The notes: a model not told the origin generated them from the sequence alone. A DNA stretch of 64,000 bases from Actinomycetota bacterium (GCA_018268595.1 JAFDWH010000013.1:1-64000); one strand, 5' to 3'; shown: positions 25,732 through 34,949, numbered from the stretch's first letter. Made by a program: numbers and translations.

Positions 25732-26733
25732 ATGCGCGCCATCCAGATCGCCGAGCTGAGCGGGCCCGACAGCGCGCTGCGCTACGTCGAGCTGCCCGAG
25801 CCCGAGCCGGCCCATCCGCTCGCGCCGAACGGCGAGGCGGCCGTCGTCGTCGACGTGCACGCCGCCGGCGTCTCGTTCCCCGAGGTGCTGCAGACGCGCG
25901 GCGAGTACCAGTTCAGACCGCCGCTGCCGTTCGTCCCCGGCAGCGAGGTCGGCGGCGTCGTGCGCTCGGCGCCCGCCGGCTCCGGCCTGCGGCCGGGCGA
26001 CCGCGTCGCCGCCTTCACCGCGCTCGGCGCGTTCGCCGAGACGGCCGTCGCGCCCGCCTTCTTCACCTTCAAGCTGCCCGACGCGCTCGACTTCGACCAG
26101 GGCGCCGGGCTCGTCCTCAACTACCACACGGCCTACTTCGCGCTGAAGACGCGCGGCCGGCTCGCCGAGGGCGAGTGGGTGCTCGTGCACGGCGCGGCCG
26201 GCGGCGTCGGCACCGCCGCGCTGCAGGTCGCGCGCGGCCTCGGCGCGCGCACGATCGGCGTCGTCTCGACGGAGGCGAAGGAGCGCGTCGCGCGCGAGGC
26301 CGGCGCCGACCACGTCGTGCGCTCGGACGGGCCGTGGAAGGACGAGGCGAAGGAGCTGACCGGCGGCGGCGTCGACCTCGTGCTCGACCCGGTCGGCGGC
26401 GAGCGCTTCACCGACAGCCTGCGCGCGCTGCGCGAGACCGGCCGCGTCGTCGTGGTCGGCTTCACCGGCGGCGCGATCCCGGAGGTGCGCGTCAACCGGC
26501 TGCTGCTCGGCAACACCGAGGTGATCGGCGCCGGCTGGGGCGCGTACGCGATGCCGAAGCCGGACTTCAACCGCGAGGTCGGCGCCGCGCTCGACCGGCT
26601 GATCGAGCGCGGCTTCGTGAGCCCGCTGGTCGGCGCGCGCTTCGACTTCGACGACGCAGCGAGCGCGCTGCGCTGCATCGACGCGCGGCAGGCGACCGGC
26701 AAGGTCGTGCTGGACGTGCGCGACGCGGGGTAG
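25732..26733 (+). CDS. NADPH:quinone oxidoreductase-type MDR enzyme
   Basis: The 333-residue protein is a zinc-free medium-chain dehydrogenase. It has an N-terminal GroES-like domain (MRAIQIAELSGPDSALRYVE; PFVPGSEVGGVV) and a Rossmann domain with VLVHGAAGGVGTAALQVARGLG (the AAGGVG nucleotide motif). VVVVGFTGGAIPEVRVNRLLLGN is the typical C-terminal block. It precedes two acyl-CoA dehydrogenase genes by 12 bp, so it may reduce a product of acyl-CoA oxidation. No zinc-binding Cys set is present, in line with quinone or enoyl reductases. Confidence 0.9.
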   Translation: MRAIQIAELSGPDSALRYVELPEPEPAHPLAPNGEAAVVVDVHAAGVSFPEVLQTRGEYQFRPPLPFVPGSEVGGVVRSAPAGSGLRPGDRVAAFTALGAFAETAVAPAFFTFKLPDALDFDQGAGLVLNYHTAYFALKTRGRLAEGEWVLVHGAAGGVGTAALQVARGLGARTIGVVSTEAKERVAREAGADHVVRSDGPWKDEAKELTGGGVDLVLDPVGGERFTDSLRALRETGRVVVVGFTGGAIPEVRVNRLLLGNTEVIGAGWGAYAMPKPDFNREVGAALDRLIERGFVSPLVGARFDFDDAASALRCIDARQATGKVVLDVRDAG

Positions 26734-26745
26734 GAGCGGCCGGCC

Positions 26746-27888
26746 ATGGACCTCACGTTCGACGCCCGCGAGACCGCCTTCCGCGACGAGCTGCGCGCGT
26801 GGCTGGCGGCCAACCCGCCCGGCACGCCGCCGCACGGCGACGAGGACGCGCACTACGCCTGGCGGCGCGACTGGCAGCGCCGGCTCGCGGAGGGCGGCTG
26901 GGCCGCGGTGCACTGGCCGGCCGAGCACGGCGGGCGCGGCGCGACGCTGACGCAGTCGGCGATCTTCTACGAGGAGCTGGCGGCAGCCGGCGCGCCGCTG
27001 CCGGCGAACGTGCTGGGCCTGCTGCTGGCCGGGCCGACGATCATGACGTGGGGCACGCAGGAGCAGAAGGAGCGCCACCTCGTCCCGATCCTCACGGCCG
27101 AGGAGATCTGGTGCCAGGGCTTCTCCGAGCCGGACGCGGGCTCCGACCTCGCGGCGGTCAAGACGCGCGCGGTGAAGGACGGCGACGAGTGGGTCATCAC
27201 GGGCCAGAAGGTGTGGACCTCGATGGCGCAGTACGCGAAGTGGTGCATGCTCGTCGCGCGCACCGACCCCGACGCGCCAAAGAAGCACCAGGGCCTCACC
27301 TACTTCCTGATGGACATGGAGCAGGACGGCGTCGAGGTCGTGCCGCTCAAGCAGATCACCGGCGAGTCGGAGTTCAACGAGCTGTTCCTCGACGGCGCGC
27401 GCGTGCCGGACGCGAACGTGCTGGGCGGCGTCGGCAACGGCTGGAAGGTCGCGTTGACGACGTTGATGAACGAGCGCTCAGGGCTGGCGTTCTTCCTGCA
27501 GGTGCGGATGCGGCAACTGCTCGACCAGCTCGTCGGGGAGGCGTCCGCGCGCGGGTTGCTGGACGACCCGGTCGTGGCGGACAAGCTCGGTGAGCTGCAC
27601 CTGCGCTGCGAGGTGCTGCGGTTGACCGCCTATCGCGGCCTGACGGCGATCGAGACGTACGGTCAGCCCGGCCCGGAGGGCTCGCTGACGAAGTGGATGT
27701 GGTCGGACACGAACCAGGCGCTGACGCAGCTCGCCGCCGACCTGCTCGGCCCGGAGGCGCTGACGGACGGCGCGCCGTGGGCGTTCGAGCTGCTGCGGGC
27801 GCGCGGCAACTCGATCGAGGGCGGCACGACCGAGGTGCTGAAGAACATCGTCGCCGAGCGGGTGCTGGGGCTCCCGCGGCTGAAGTGA
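26746..27888 (+). CDS. Acyl-CoA dehydrogenase, first of a pair
   Basis: The 380-residue protein is a full-length acyl-CoA dehydrogenase. WAAVHWPAEHGGRGATLTQ, WCQGFSEPDAGSDLAAVKTRAV (substrate/FAD loop) and WVITGQKVWTSMAQYAKWCMLVART are visible. The C-terminal end LLRARGNSIEGGTTEVLKNIVAERVLGLPR marks the FadE17/FadE-type branch. It is followed after 2 bp by a second, divergent acyl-CoA dehydrogenase gene. In actinobacteria such adjacent pairs often form heterotetramers acting on steroid or branched acyl-CoA; that is inferred here. Confidence 0.93.
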   Translation: MDLTFDARETAFRDELRAWLAANPPGTPPHGDEDAHYAWRRDWQRRLAEGGWAAVHWPAEHGGRGATLTQSAIFYEELAAAGAPLPANVLGLLLAGPTIMTWGTQEQKERHLVPILTAEEIWCQGFSEPDAGSDLAAVKTRAVKDGDEWVITGQKVWTSMAQYAKWCMLVARTDPDAPKKHQGLTYFLMDMEQDGVEVVPLKQITGESEFNELFLDGARVPDANVLGGVGNGWKVALTTLMNERSGLAFFLQVRMRQLLDQLVGEASARGLLDDPVVADKLGELHLRCEVLRLTAYRGLTAIETYGQPGPEGSLTKWMWSDTNQALTQLAADLLGPEALTDGAPWAFELLRARGNSIEGGTTEVLKNIVAERVLGLPRLK

Positions 27889-27890
27889 CC

Positions 27891-28904
27891 ATGCACTTCG
27901 ATCTCACAGACGATCAGAAGGAGATCAAGCGCGTCGCGCGCGAGCTGCTCGCCGCCCGCTCCTCGTGGGCGCGCGTGCGCGAGGCGGCCGAGGGCGGCGC
28001 GCGGTATGACGACGCGCTGTGGCGGGAGCTGTGCGAGCTCGGCTGGCCCGGGATCGCGGTCGGCGAGGAGCACGGCGGCCAAGGGCTCGGCGCGGTCGAG
28101 CTGGCGGTGCTGCTGGAGGAGCTGGGCTACGCGTGCGCGGCCTCGCCGTTCCTGTCGACCGCGGCGGCGGCCGCTGCGATCGAGGCGTGCGGGTCCGGCG
28201 CGCAGCGCGCCCGCTGGCTGCCGGCGCTCGCGTCGGGCGAGACGACGGCGGGGATCGGCACGCGCGCGCTGTGCGCCGACGGCGTCGGCGCGGCCGTGCT
28301 GGTGCTGCTCGAGCGGCCGTCGGGCGAGGCGATGCTGGTGAGCGGCGCCGAGTGCGCGCCGCTGGCGACGATCGACCCGACGCGCCGCTACGCGACCGTC
28401 AGCGGCGGCGACGCCGAGCCGCTCGGCGACGGCGGCGGTGCGGGGGCACGCGCGGCCGCGGACCGCGTGCGGGCGGCGGTGGCGGCCGAGGTCGTCGGGG
28501 TCGCGCAGCGCGCGCTCGAGATGACGCTCGCGTACGTGAAGGAGCGCAGACAGTTCGGCGTGCCGGTCGGCGCCTTCCAGGCGGTGCAGAACCGCTGCGC
28601 GCAGATGCTGCTCGACACCGAGTCGGCGCGCTCGACCGCGCTGTTCGCCGCGTGGGCGGCCGACGCCGCGCCGGAGCGGCTGCCCGAGGCGGCGGCGTTG
28701 GCGGCAGCCGCCGCAGCCGACGGCGGCCGCGCGGTCACGGCGAGCGCGATCCAGGCGCACGGCGGGATCGGCTTCACGTGGGAGGCCGACGTCCACTGGC
28801 TCTACAAGCGCGCCCAGCTCGACGCCGCCCTGCTCGGCGGCGCCCGCCAGCACCGCGCGCGGCTCGCGGCGCTCGCCGCGGGGCGCGTCGCGGCGTCCGC
28901 GTAG
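27891..28904 (+). CDS. Acyl-CoA dehydrogenase, second of a pair
   Basis: The 337-residue protein starts MHFDLTDDQKEIKRVARELL. It has the family core LCELGWPGIAVGEEHGGQGLG and the C-terminal helical block AQRALEMTLAYVKERRQFGVPVGAFQAVQNR, and ends with AIQAHGGIGFTWEADVHWLYKRAQ. It is shorter than the partner gene, mainly because the middle beta domain is reduced. This is typical of the second subunit of heteromeric acyl-CoA dehydrogenases. The ATG lies 2 bp after the stop of the first subunit, so the pair is co-expressed. Confidence 0.92.
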   Translation: MHFDLTDDQKEIKRVARELLAARSSWARVREAAEGGARYDDALWRELCELGWPGIAVGEEHGGQGLGAVELAVLLEELGYACAASPFLSTAAAAAAIEACGSGAQRARWLPALASGETTAGIGTRALCADGVGAAVLVLLERPSGEAMLVSGAECAPLATIDPTRRYATVSGGDAEPLGDGGGAGARAAADRVRAAVAAEVVGVAQRALEMTLAYVKERRQFGVPVGAFQAVQNRCAQMLLDTESARSTALFAAWAADAAPERLPEAAALAAAAAADGGRAVTASAIQAHGGIGFTWEADVHWLYKRAQLDAALLGGARQHRARLAALAAGRVAASA

Positions 28905-28997
28905 CGCGCGGCCACGCCGAGCGGACGCACTGCCCGGGAAGGAACCGGCCGGAGCGGGCATCTGAAGGTCCGAACCCATCGGCCTCGAGGAGTGCTC

Positions 28998-29261
28998 ATG
29001 TCCACACGCCTTCCCGTCCTTCCGCTCTCGCTCCGACGCCTCGTCCTCGTCGGCCTCGCGCTCGCCGCGCTCGCCTTCGTCGGCTGCGGCGGCGGCTCGA
29101 ACTCGTCGAGCGGCTCGTCCACGCCGCCGGCCAGCAAGGCCCCGGCGCAGACGCAGTCCGGATCGACGTCGCAGTCGTCGTCCGGCATCCCGCAGAACAA
29201 CGGCGGCGACCAGGACGCCGACAACAACGGCGGGCCGAACGACGGCGACGGCAATCTCTGA
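28998..29261 (+). CDS. Small Asn/Ser/Gly-rich lipoprotein
   Basis: The 87-residue protein has a lipoprotein signal with lipobox LAFVGC followed by GGGSNSSSGSS. It continues as a low-complexity, Asn/Asp/Gly/Gln-rich tail. GAGGAG lies 5 nt before ATG 28998, which favours this start over the in-frame GTG at 28992. No folded domain is likely; it may be a surface-exposed spacer. It follows the acyl-CoA dehydrogenase pair after about 90 bp and may have its own promoter. Confidence 0.65.
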   Translation: MSTRLPVLPLSLRRLVLVGLALAALAFVGCGGGSNSSSGSSTPPASKAPAQTQSGSTSQSSSGIPQNNGGDQDADNNGGPNDGDGNL

Positions 29262-29280
29262 GACCAAGCCCGGCCGGAGG

Positions 29281-29943
29281 GTGTGGCGGCTCCCTCCGAG
29301 GGGGACAGCCGGACGGCGGCGCGGGCGCACGGCACGCGCGCTCGGCGCGATCGCGACGGCCCGGTGTGGGGCGGCCGTCGCGCTTGCGCTCGCCGCCGCC
29401 GGCTGCGGGGCGGGGGCGGCGCACGCGCCGTCGCCGCCGCCGGCAGGCGCGGGCGCAGCCGGTCCCTTCCCCGTGCTGCGACCCGCGCCGCCGCCCGCGG
29501 GGTGGCGCAGCGCGGCGCTTCCCACCGGCGCCGCGCTCGCCTACCCCGCGAGCTGGCGGCCGCTCGCGGGCGACCGCGGGACCGCCAGCGCCGCGCTCAG
29601 AGACGCGCACGGCCGCTTCCTCGGCTACCTCAACCTGACGCCGCGCCAGGCGCCGGAGCGGCTCGCGACGTGGCCGGCCTTCCGCGTCGCGCACAACCGC
29701 GAGGAGGGCGACCGCACCGTCACCGCGCTCGGCGCGGCGCACGGCGTGCGCTTCCGCGACGGCGCCCGCGGCACGTGCGTGCGCGACGCGTACACGACCG
29801 CGACCGGCCTGCGCTTCGTCGAGGTCGCCTGCCTGGTCCACGGCACGCGCGCCGACTCGGTGATCGTCGCCGCCGCCCCGCCGCAGCGCTGGGCGCGCGC
29901 GTGGCCGACGCTCGCGCGCGCGATCGGCGCAGTGCGCACATGA
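29281..29943 (+). CDS. Lipoprotein with PsbP/DUF1795-like core
   Basis: The 220-residue protein begins with an Arg-rich N-terminus and a hydrophobic stretch ending in a lipobox (LALAAAGC, about residue 42). After a Pro/Ala linker comes a compact domain (GAALAYPASWRPLAGD ... GYLNLTPRQ ... FVEVACLVHG). This recalls small lipid-anchored PsbP-like folds in actinobacteria, where a YP..W motif is common. The function is unknown. The start is uncertain because of the long Arg-rich leader. Confidence 0.6.
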   Translation: MWRLPPRGTAGRRRGRTARALGAIATARCGAAVALALAAAGCGAGAAHAPSPPPAGAGAAGPFPVLRPAPPPAGWRSAALPTGAALAYPASWRPLAGDRGTASAALRDAHGRFLGYLNLTPRQAPERLATWPAFRVAHNREEGDRTVTALGAAHGVRFRDGARGTCVRDAYTTATGLRFVEVACLVHGTRADSVIVAAAPPQRWARAWPTLARAIGAVRT

Positions 29944-29962
29944 GCGGCTCTACAGTCCGCGC

Positions 29963-31795
29963 GTGCAGATCGAGTCGCCGCTGACCGGCGTGGTCGCCGA
30001 GGTGCTCGCCGCCGAGGGGACGGGCGTGCGGGCGGGCGCCGCGGTGCTCGTCGTGGAGGCGATGAAGATGCACCACGAGGTGGTCGCGCCGGCGGCCGGC
30101 GTCGTGCGCGAGCTGGCCGTCGCGGTCGGCGAGCAGGTCGCGGAGGGGCAGCGGCTGTTCCGCGTCGAGGCGGGCGCAGCGGCCGAGGCCGGCGCGGCCG
30201 CGCGCGAAGCGGACCCCGCCGCCGACGCCGACGACGACGCGCACGCGATCCGCCCCGACCTCGCCGAGCTGCTCGAGCGCCGCCGCCGCGCGCAGGACGA
30301 CGCCGCCCGCCCGCAGGCGGTCGCGAAGCGCCACGCCACCGGATTGCGGACCGCGCGCGAGAACGTCGCGGACCTGTGCGACCCCGGCTCGTTCAACGAG
30401 TACGGCGCGCTCACGCTCGCCGCCCAGCGCGCGCGCCGCAGCCTCGACGAGCTGATCGAGAAGACGCCGGGCGACGGGATCGTGACCGGCGTCGGGACGG
30501 TCGGCGGCCGGCGCACGGCGGTCCTCGCCTACGACTACACGGTCCTCGCCGGCACGCAGGGGATCCGCAACCACCGCAAGACCGACCGGCTGCTGGAGCT
30601 GGCCGAGCGCCACCGCCTGCCGGTCGTGCTGTTCGCCGAGGGCGGCGGCGGGCGCCCCGGTGACACCGACTCCTCTGAGCTGTTCCACCTCGTCGTGCCG
30701 AGCTTCCACACGTTCGCGCGGCTGTCGGGGCTCGTCCCGCGCGTGGGGATCGCGTCGGGCCGCTGCTTCGCCGGCAACGCCGCGCTGCTCGGCTGCTGCG
30801 ACGTCGTGATCGCCACGCCCGAGGCGAGCGTCGGGATGGGCGGGCCGGCGATGATCGAGGGCGGCGGGCTCGGCTCGTTCGCGCCGGAGGAGGTCGGGCC
30901 GGTGAGCGTGCAGGAGCCCAACGGCACGCTCGACGTCGTCGCGGCCGACGAGGCGGAGGCGGTCGCGCTCGCCAAGCGCGTCCTCTCCTACCTGCGCGCG
31001 GACGCGCTGCCCGACTGGACCTGCGCCGACCAGATGCTGCTGCGCGACGCGATCCCCGCCGACCCCAAGCGCGTCCACGACGCGCGCGCCCTGCTCGCGA
31101 CGCTCGCCGACGACGACTCGGTGCTGGAGCTGCGGCCCGCCTTCGGTCGCACCGTCATCACTGCGTTCGCACGGATCGAGGGCCGCCCGCTCGGCGTGAT
31201 CGCGAACGACCCGAGACACCTCGCCGGCGCGCTCGACGCCGACGGCTCCGACAAGGCCGCGCGCTTCATGCAGCTCTGCGACGCGTTCGGGCTGCCGCTG
31301 CTGAGCCTCGTCGATACGCCCGGCTTCATGGTCGGGCCCGACTCCGAGCGGACCGCCGCGGTCCGCCACACCTCGCGCATGTTCCTGACGGCCGCGACGC
31401 TCACCGTGCCGTTCCTGTGCGTGATCGTGCGGCGCGCGTTCGGGCTCGGCGCGCAGGCGATGGCGGGCGGCTCGCTGCACGCGCCGGCGATCACGCTCGC
31501 GTGGCCGAGCGGCGAGCTGGGCGCGATGGGCGTCGAGGGCGCGGTGCGGCTCGCGCTGCGCGGCGAGCTGGCCGCGATCGCGGACGAGACCGAGCGCGAG
31601 CAGCGCGTGCAGGACCTCGTCGCCGCCGTGCGCGCGCAGAGCAGCGCGCTCAACGCCGCCACCTACTTCGAGCTGGACGACGTGATCGACCCGGCCGACA
31701 CGCGCATGCGGCTCGTGCAGACGCTCGACGCGACGCCGGTGCCGCCGCCCGACCCGGCCAGCGGCCGGCGGCGCACGCTGGTCGACGCCTGGTGA
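29963..31795 (+). CDS. Biotinyl domain fused to acyl-CoA carboxylase carboxyltransferase
   Basis: The 610-residue protein joins an N-terminal biotin-carrier domain (residues about 1-75; K35 in VEAMKMHHEVVAP is the biotinylation site) to a carboxyltransferase beta-like domain (about 110-600). Carboxyltransferase marks are DPGSFNEYGAL, DYTVLAGTQGIRNHRK, VGIASGRCFAGNAALLGCCD, LVDTPGFMVGP and VRRAFGLGAQAMAGGS. Biotinyl domains usually sit on the biotin carboxylase subunit or are separate, so this order is uncommon. No biotin carboxylase gene is nearby, so that subunit must come from elsewhere. The GTG start is at 29963. The acyl-CoA substrate is unknown. Confidence 0.9.
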   Translation: MQIESPLTGVVAEVLAAEGTGVRAGAAVLVVEAMKMHHEVVAPAAGVVRELAVAVGEQVAEGQRLFRVEAGAAAEAGAAAREADPAADADDDAHAIRPDLAELLERRRRAQDDAARPQAVAKRHATGLRTARENVADLCDPGSFNEYGALTLAAQRARRSLDELIEKTPGDGIVTGVGTVGGRRTAVLAYDYTVLAGTQGIRNHRKTDRLLELAERHRLPVVLFAEGGGGRPGDTDSSELFHLVVPSFHTFARLSGLVPRVGIASGRCFAGNAALLGCCDVVIATPEASVGMGGPAMIEGGGLGSFAPEEVGPVSVQEPNGTLDVVAADEAEAVALAKRVLSYLRADALPDWTCADQMLLRDAIPADPKRVHDARALLATLADDDSVLELRPAFGRTVITAFARIEGRPLGVIANDPRHLAGALDADGSDKAARFMQLCDAFGLPLLSLVDTPGFMVGPDSERTAAVRHTSRMFLTAATLTVPFLCVIVRRAFGLGAQAMAGGSLHAPAITLAWPSGELGAMGVEGAVRLALRGELAAIADETEREQRVQDLVAAVRAQSSALNAATYFELDDVIDPADTRMRLVQTLDATPVPPPDPASGRRRTLVDAW

Positions 31796-31798
31796 GCC

Positions 31799-32845
31799 TC
31801 AGCCGCCGCGCGCCCGCTCGGCCGCGGCGCGGAAGGCCGCCTGCCAGCGCGCGCCGCCCGCTCTGATCGTCTCCCCGGAAGCCCACGCGCGCGCTCTGCC
31901 GGCGAGGACGCCGCGGCGGTCGGGGTCGCGCAGCAGCGCTTCGAGCGTCGGCAGCCACGCGTCCTCGCCCACCAGCAGGCCGCCCTGCTCCTCCCCCATG
32001 CCGGCGTACGGGCCGACCGGCGAGGCGAGCCACATCGCGCCGGCGGCCGCGTACTCCTTCAGCTTGACGTTCGAGCGCGCGCGGTTGAAGGCGGTGTCGA
32101 GCAGCGGCGCGAGGCCGATGTCGAACTCGCACTCGGTCGCGATCAGGTCTTCGATCTCGACGTCGCGCACGTGCACGTAGCGGTGCTCGCTGCGCAGTCT
32201 GAGGTCGGCGCCGAGCGCGACGACGCGCACGCCGTCGTGACGCTCGAGCAGCCGTTCGAGCATCGCGCCGAAGCGCATCCTGCGCAGGTCGGGCTCGTGC
32301 TCGCCGGCGGCGGTGATGCCGATCACGACGCCGCGGTGGCGTCTGCGCGGCCGGCCGAGGTCCTGCGGTCCGAGGTAGTTCTCGATCGCGACGACGTGCT
32401 CGCAGCCGCGTTCGCGGTACACCTGCGCGAGGTGCTCGTTCGTCGTCGTGACGACGTGCGCGGTGCGCGCCGCCGCGGTCGCCTGCTTGACGTGGCGCCT
32501 GATGCCGCGCCGTCCGCCGAGCCGGTGCCACGCTTCGCTGCCGCGCTCGACGGCGCCGAGGTCGTCGTCGGTGTCCCACAGCAGCCCGATCCCGGCGCGC
32601 CGCACGCGCGCCATCACCTCGAGCGCCTCCTCGTCGTGCATCTGCTGCACGAGGAAGGCGTCCCACGGCGGGGCGCCGCCGTTGCGCAGCTGCTGGAAGG
32701 TCGCGTCGCCCGGCCAGTGCACCGCGTGGCCGCGCCGCGCCAGCTCCTGCAGCGGCAGGATTCCGCGGTAGTACCCGTTCGCGGTGTGCCGCGGTGCGAC
32801 CGCAAGCCGCAGCGTCCGTCCGTTGCCCGTTCCCCCACGCGCCAT
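31799..32845 (-). CDS. Glycosyltransferase (GT4/GT-B-like)
   Basis: The 348-residue protein has a GT-B-like layout. The N-terminal half begins LRLAVAPRHTANGYYRGILPLQELARRGH. HVVTTTNEHLAQVYRERG and VIGITAAGEHEPDLRRM lie around the domain junction. The C-terminal half ends with FDIGLAPLLDTAFNRARSNVKLKEYAAAGA, a typical family-4 donor-binding block. The conserved acidic residue of EX7E-type enzymes is degenerate, so the donor cannot be deduced. The gene ends 3 bp from the carboxyltransferase stop (convergent). Confidence 0.85.
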   Translation of the reverse strand: MARGGTGNGRTLRLAVAPRHTANGYYRGILPLQELARRGHAVHWPGDATFQQLRNGGAPPWDAFLVQQMHDEEALEVMARVRRAGIGLLWDTDDDLGAVERGSEAWHRLGGRRGIRRHVKQATAAARTAHVVTTTNEHLAQVYRERGCEHVVAIENYLGPQDLGRPRRRHRGVVIGITAAGEHEPDLRRMRFGAMLERLLERHDGVRVVALGADLRLRSEHRYVHVRDVEIEDLIATECEFDIGLAPLLDTAFNRARSNVKLKEYAAAGAMWLASPVGPYAGMGEEQGGLLVGEDAWLPTLEALLRDPDRRGVLAGRARAWASGETIRAGGARWQAAFRAAAERARGG

Positions 32846-32977
32846 TCAGTCCCCCGGCGGCGATCTTCTCACAGACGGCACGCCCCGACGGCCGCTACGA
32901 ACCCTGCCGACGCGGGTTGACCCCGTCCGGCGCGCCTGGTTTTGTCGCGCCACCACGACCGAGAGGAACCGCACCGC

Positions 32978-34006
32978 ATGAAGTCACGTCGCATCGCAGC
33001 CCTCGCGGGCACCGGAGGCGTCGCCGCGCTCGTGTCGGCGCTGGCGCTCGCGCCGGGCGCGCCCGCCGACCCGGTCGCGCTCGCGGCCGCGAGCTGCACG
33101 CCGGTGTCGAACATCGAGGCGATCATCGACGACTCCGGCTCGATGAGCATCACCGACCCGGACAAGCTGCGCGTCGCCGCCCTCAACCTGCTGATCGACA
33201 CGCCCGGCAACGAGAAGATCCTGCTCGGTGCGGTCGAGTTCGGCGGCTCCTACGGCTTCCCCGGCGAGCCGCCGGCAGCCGACACCGTCTTCCCGCCGGA
33301 GGCGATCGGCGCGAACGCGGCAGCGATGAAGGCCGCGCTGAAGGCGAGAGTCAACGCCGACAACGGCGTGACCGACTACAACGCCGCGTTCGACCGCGCG
33401 AGAGCGGACGACCCGAACGCGAAGGCGCGCATCTTCCTCACGGACGGCGGCCACAACGTCGGCACGTACAACAACGGCCACCAGGGCGGGCCGCCGACGT
33501 ACGTGATCGGCTTCAGCTCGGCGACGAGCGGCGAGGACGGCCAGCGGCTCCAGCAGATCGCCGACGACACGCACGGCAGATACTTCCCGCAGACCGACTC
33601 GAGCAGCCTGCAGGCGGTCATGAACGAGATCGGCACGACGCTCACGTGCCAGTCGCCGCCGAAGCAGTTCAGAGACGCGTTCGCGAGAGCCGGCCAGAGC
33701 AAGCAGCACGCCGTCGCGATCGCGAGCAAGGCGAAGTCGGCGCAGCTGACGCTGTCGTGGTCGAGCCCGCTCGACCGCTTCACGATCGCCGGCGTGCGGA
33801 TCGTCAAGCGAGGCAGAGTCGTCGCGGTCGCCGCGCGCAAGCGTCACCTGAAGCTCACCACGCGCAAGGGCGACACCTTCCTCGTGGTGAAGGTCGGCAA
33901 CCTCACGCGCGGCAAGCTCCAGTTCAAGGTGCGCGCGACGAGAATCGGCTCGGGCGCGCCGAGAGTGAACCTGACGACGCAGGTCACGCAGAGCCGGAGG
34001 AGATAG
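32978..34006 (+). CDS. Secreted von Willebrand factor A-domain protein
   Basis: The 342-residue exported protein has a signal peptide (MKSRRIAALAGTGGVAALVSALALA...) and then a VWA domain (about 45-225). Its MIDAS motif is IIDDSGSMSITD, with DxSGS intact, and LTDGGHNVGTY and YVIGFSS follow. The C-terminal domain of about 120 residues (LTLSWSSPLDRFTIAG) resembles a beta-sandwich. It likely binds metal-dependent ligands at the cell surface. GAGAGG lies before the ATG. It may be anchored by an unknown mechanism, since no LPxTG or C-terminal helix is visible. Confidence 0.85.
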   Translation: MKSRRIAALAGTGGVAALVSALALAPGAPADPVALAAASCTPVSNIEAIIDDSGSMSITDPDKLRVAALNLLIDTPGNEKILLGAVEFGGSYGFPGEPPAADTVFPPEAIGANAAAMKAALKARVNADNGVTDYNAAFDRARADDPNAKARIFLTDGGHNVGTYNNGHQGGPPTYVIGFSSATSGEDGQRLQQIADDTHGRYFPQTDSSSLQAVMNEIGTTLTCQSPPKQFRDAFARAGQSKQHAVAIASKAKSAQLTLSWSSPLDRFTIAGVRIVKRGRVVAVAARKRHLKLTTRKGDTFLVVKVGNLTRGKLQFKVRATRIGSGAPRVNLTTQVTQSRRR

Positions 34007-34021
34007 CGAGCTGCGCGGCGT

Positions 34022-34051
34022 GCGGTGCCGCCTCCGTCGAGGCGGCACCGC
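34022..34051. terminator. Hairpin terminator after VWA gene
   Basis: A perfect 12-bp stem (GCGGTGCCGCCT with AGGCGGCACCGC) and loop CCGTCG lie 16 bp downstream of the VWA gene stop. There is no T tract. The following 230 bp to 34279 hold no convincing gene on either strand. Confidence 0.7.
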
Positions 34052-34279
34052 GCGCCCGCACCCGCCCCATCGCGGCGCTCGCGACCGCGGTCGCGAGCGC
34101 CAGCCCGCCGCACAGGCCCACACCGCGGACCTCCGGCGCAGGACGGGCGCGGCGACGAACATCGCACTGCGGCGAGCCGATCGAGCCGTCTGAGGTGGAG
34201 ACCCACCCCGGGCCGGGCGTGACGCCCGAGATCGGCGCGGGCGAGCGTGCTGCCGCGTCGTCGGTAGCGGGACGCGGCG

Positions 34280-34669
34280 CTACGTGCGGGGCGCGTAGCG
34301 GTGGTGCAGGATCAGCGCGTTGCCGTCGGGGTCGGAGAAGAAGGCCATGTGGCAGACGCCGCTGTCGAGCGTGTCGGCGGAGAAGGTCACGCCGCGCCCC
34401 TCCAGCTCGGCGCGCGCGGCGGCGACGTCGTCGACGTGCAGCGCGATCGCGCCGCCGAGCGGGGCGAACTCGCGCCCGATCGCGGCCGACTCGATGATCT
34501 GCAGCGTGAGGCTGCCGGTCTCGAACTCGCCGCCCGGGACTCTGCCGTAGCGGGCGCTGCACGCGAGCCCGAGCGTGTCGCCGTAGAAGGCAGCGGCCCG
34601 CTCGAAGTCCTGCGTGGGGACGAAGACGAAGTCGACGCCGGTGACGGGGGTCGTGGCGGAGGCGCTCAT
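34280..34669 (-). CDS. Glyoxalase/VOC superfamily protein
   Basis: The 129-residue protein is a single VOC fold: VDFVFVPTQDFERAAAFYGDTLGL, then IALHVDDVAAARAELEGRGVTF and CHMAFFSDPDGNALILHHRYAP. The paired betaalphabetabetabeta modules and the DPDGN turn are typical. Metal-ligand positions are only partly visible, so the activity (glyoxalase, dioxygenase or antibiotic binding) stays open. ATG 34669 was chosen because upstream sequence is not VOC-like. It is divergent from the tRNA-Thr gene. Confidence 0.88.
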   Translation of the reverse strand: MSASATTPVTGVDFVFVPTQDFERAAAFYGDTLGLACSARYGRVPGGEFETGSLTLQIIESAAIGREFAPLGGAIALHVDDVAAARAELEGRGVTFSADTLDSGVCHMAFFSDPDGNALILHHRYAPRT

Positions 34670-34760
34670 CGCAGGCGGGCTCCTCGGATCGGGGGCGAAG
34701 GGCACGCGCGGCCGGAGGCCGGGCACGGCCCGGGACGAGCGCCTACAATACGGCCGGCCG

Positions 34761-34836
<76 letters not shown>

Positions 34837-34840
34837 CGGC

Positions 34841-34867
34841 GAAGGCCCTGCACATCGCGGGGTCTTC
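34841..34867 (+). terminator. Hairpin after tRNA-Thr
   Basis: GAAGGCCC pairs with GGGGTCTTC (one G-T pair) around a loop of about 11 nt, followed by TTGTTTTC. It probably terminates the tRNA transcript. Equivalent hairpins follow the other two tRNA 3' ends (56362 and 57453). Confidence 0.6.
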
Positions 34868-34910
34868 TTGTTTTCGGGGCCGCTTCGTGCGGGCTCGGCG
34901 GCGTGCGCGT

Positions 34911-34929
34911 GGGTCCCGTGTGGGGTCCC
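34911..34929 (+). repeat. Paired GGGTCCC repeats inside left element end (arm-site candidates)
   Basis: GGGTCCC occurs at 34911-34917 and 34923-34929, 12 bp apart, about 80 bp inside attL. The same heptamer pair occurs at 56164 and 56175 near the inner right end. Tyrosine integrases bind such arm-type repeats with an N-terminal domain. Confidence 0.5.
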
Positions 34930-34949
34930 GCAGGCGCTGGAAGTGGGGT

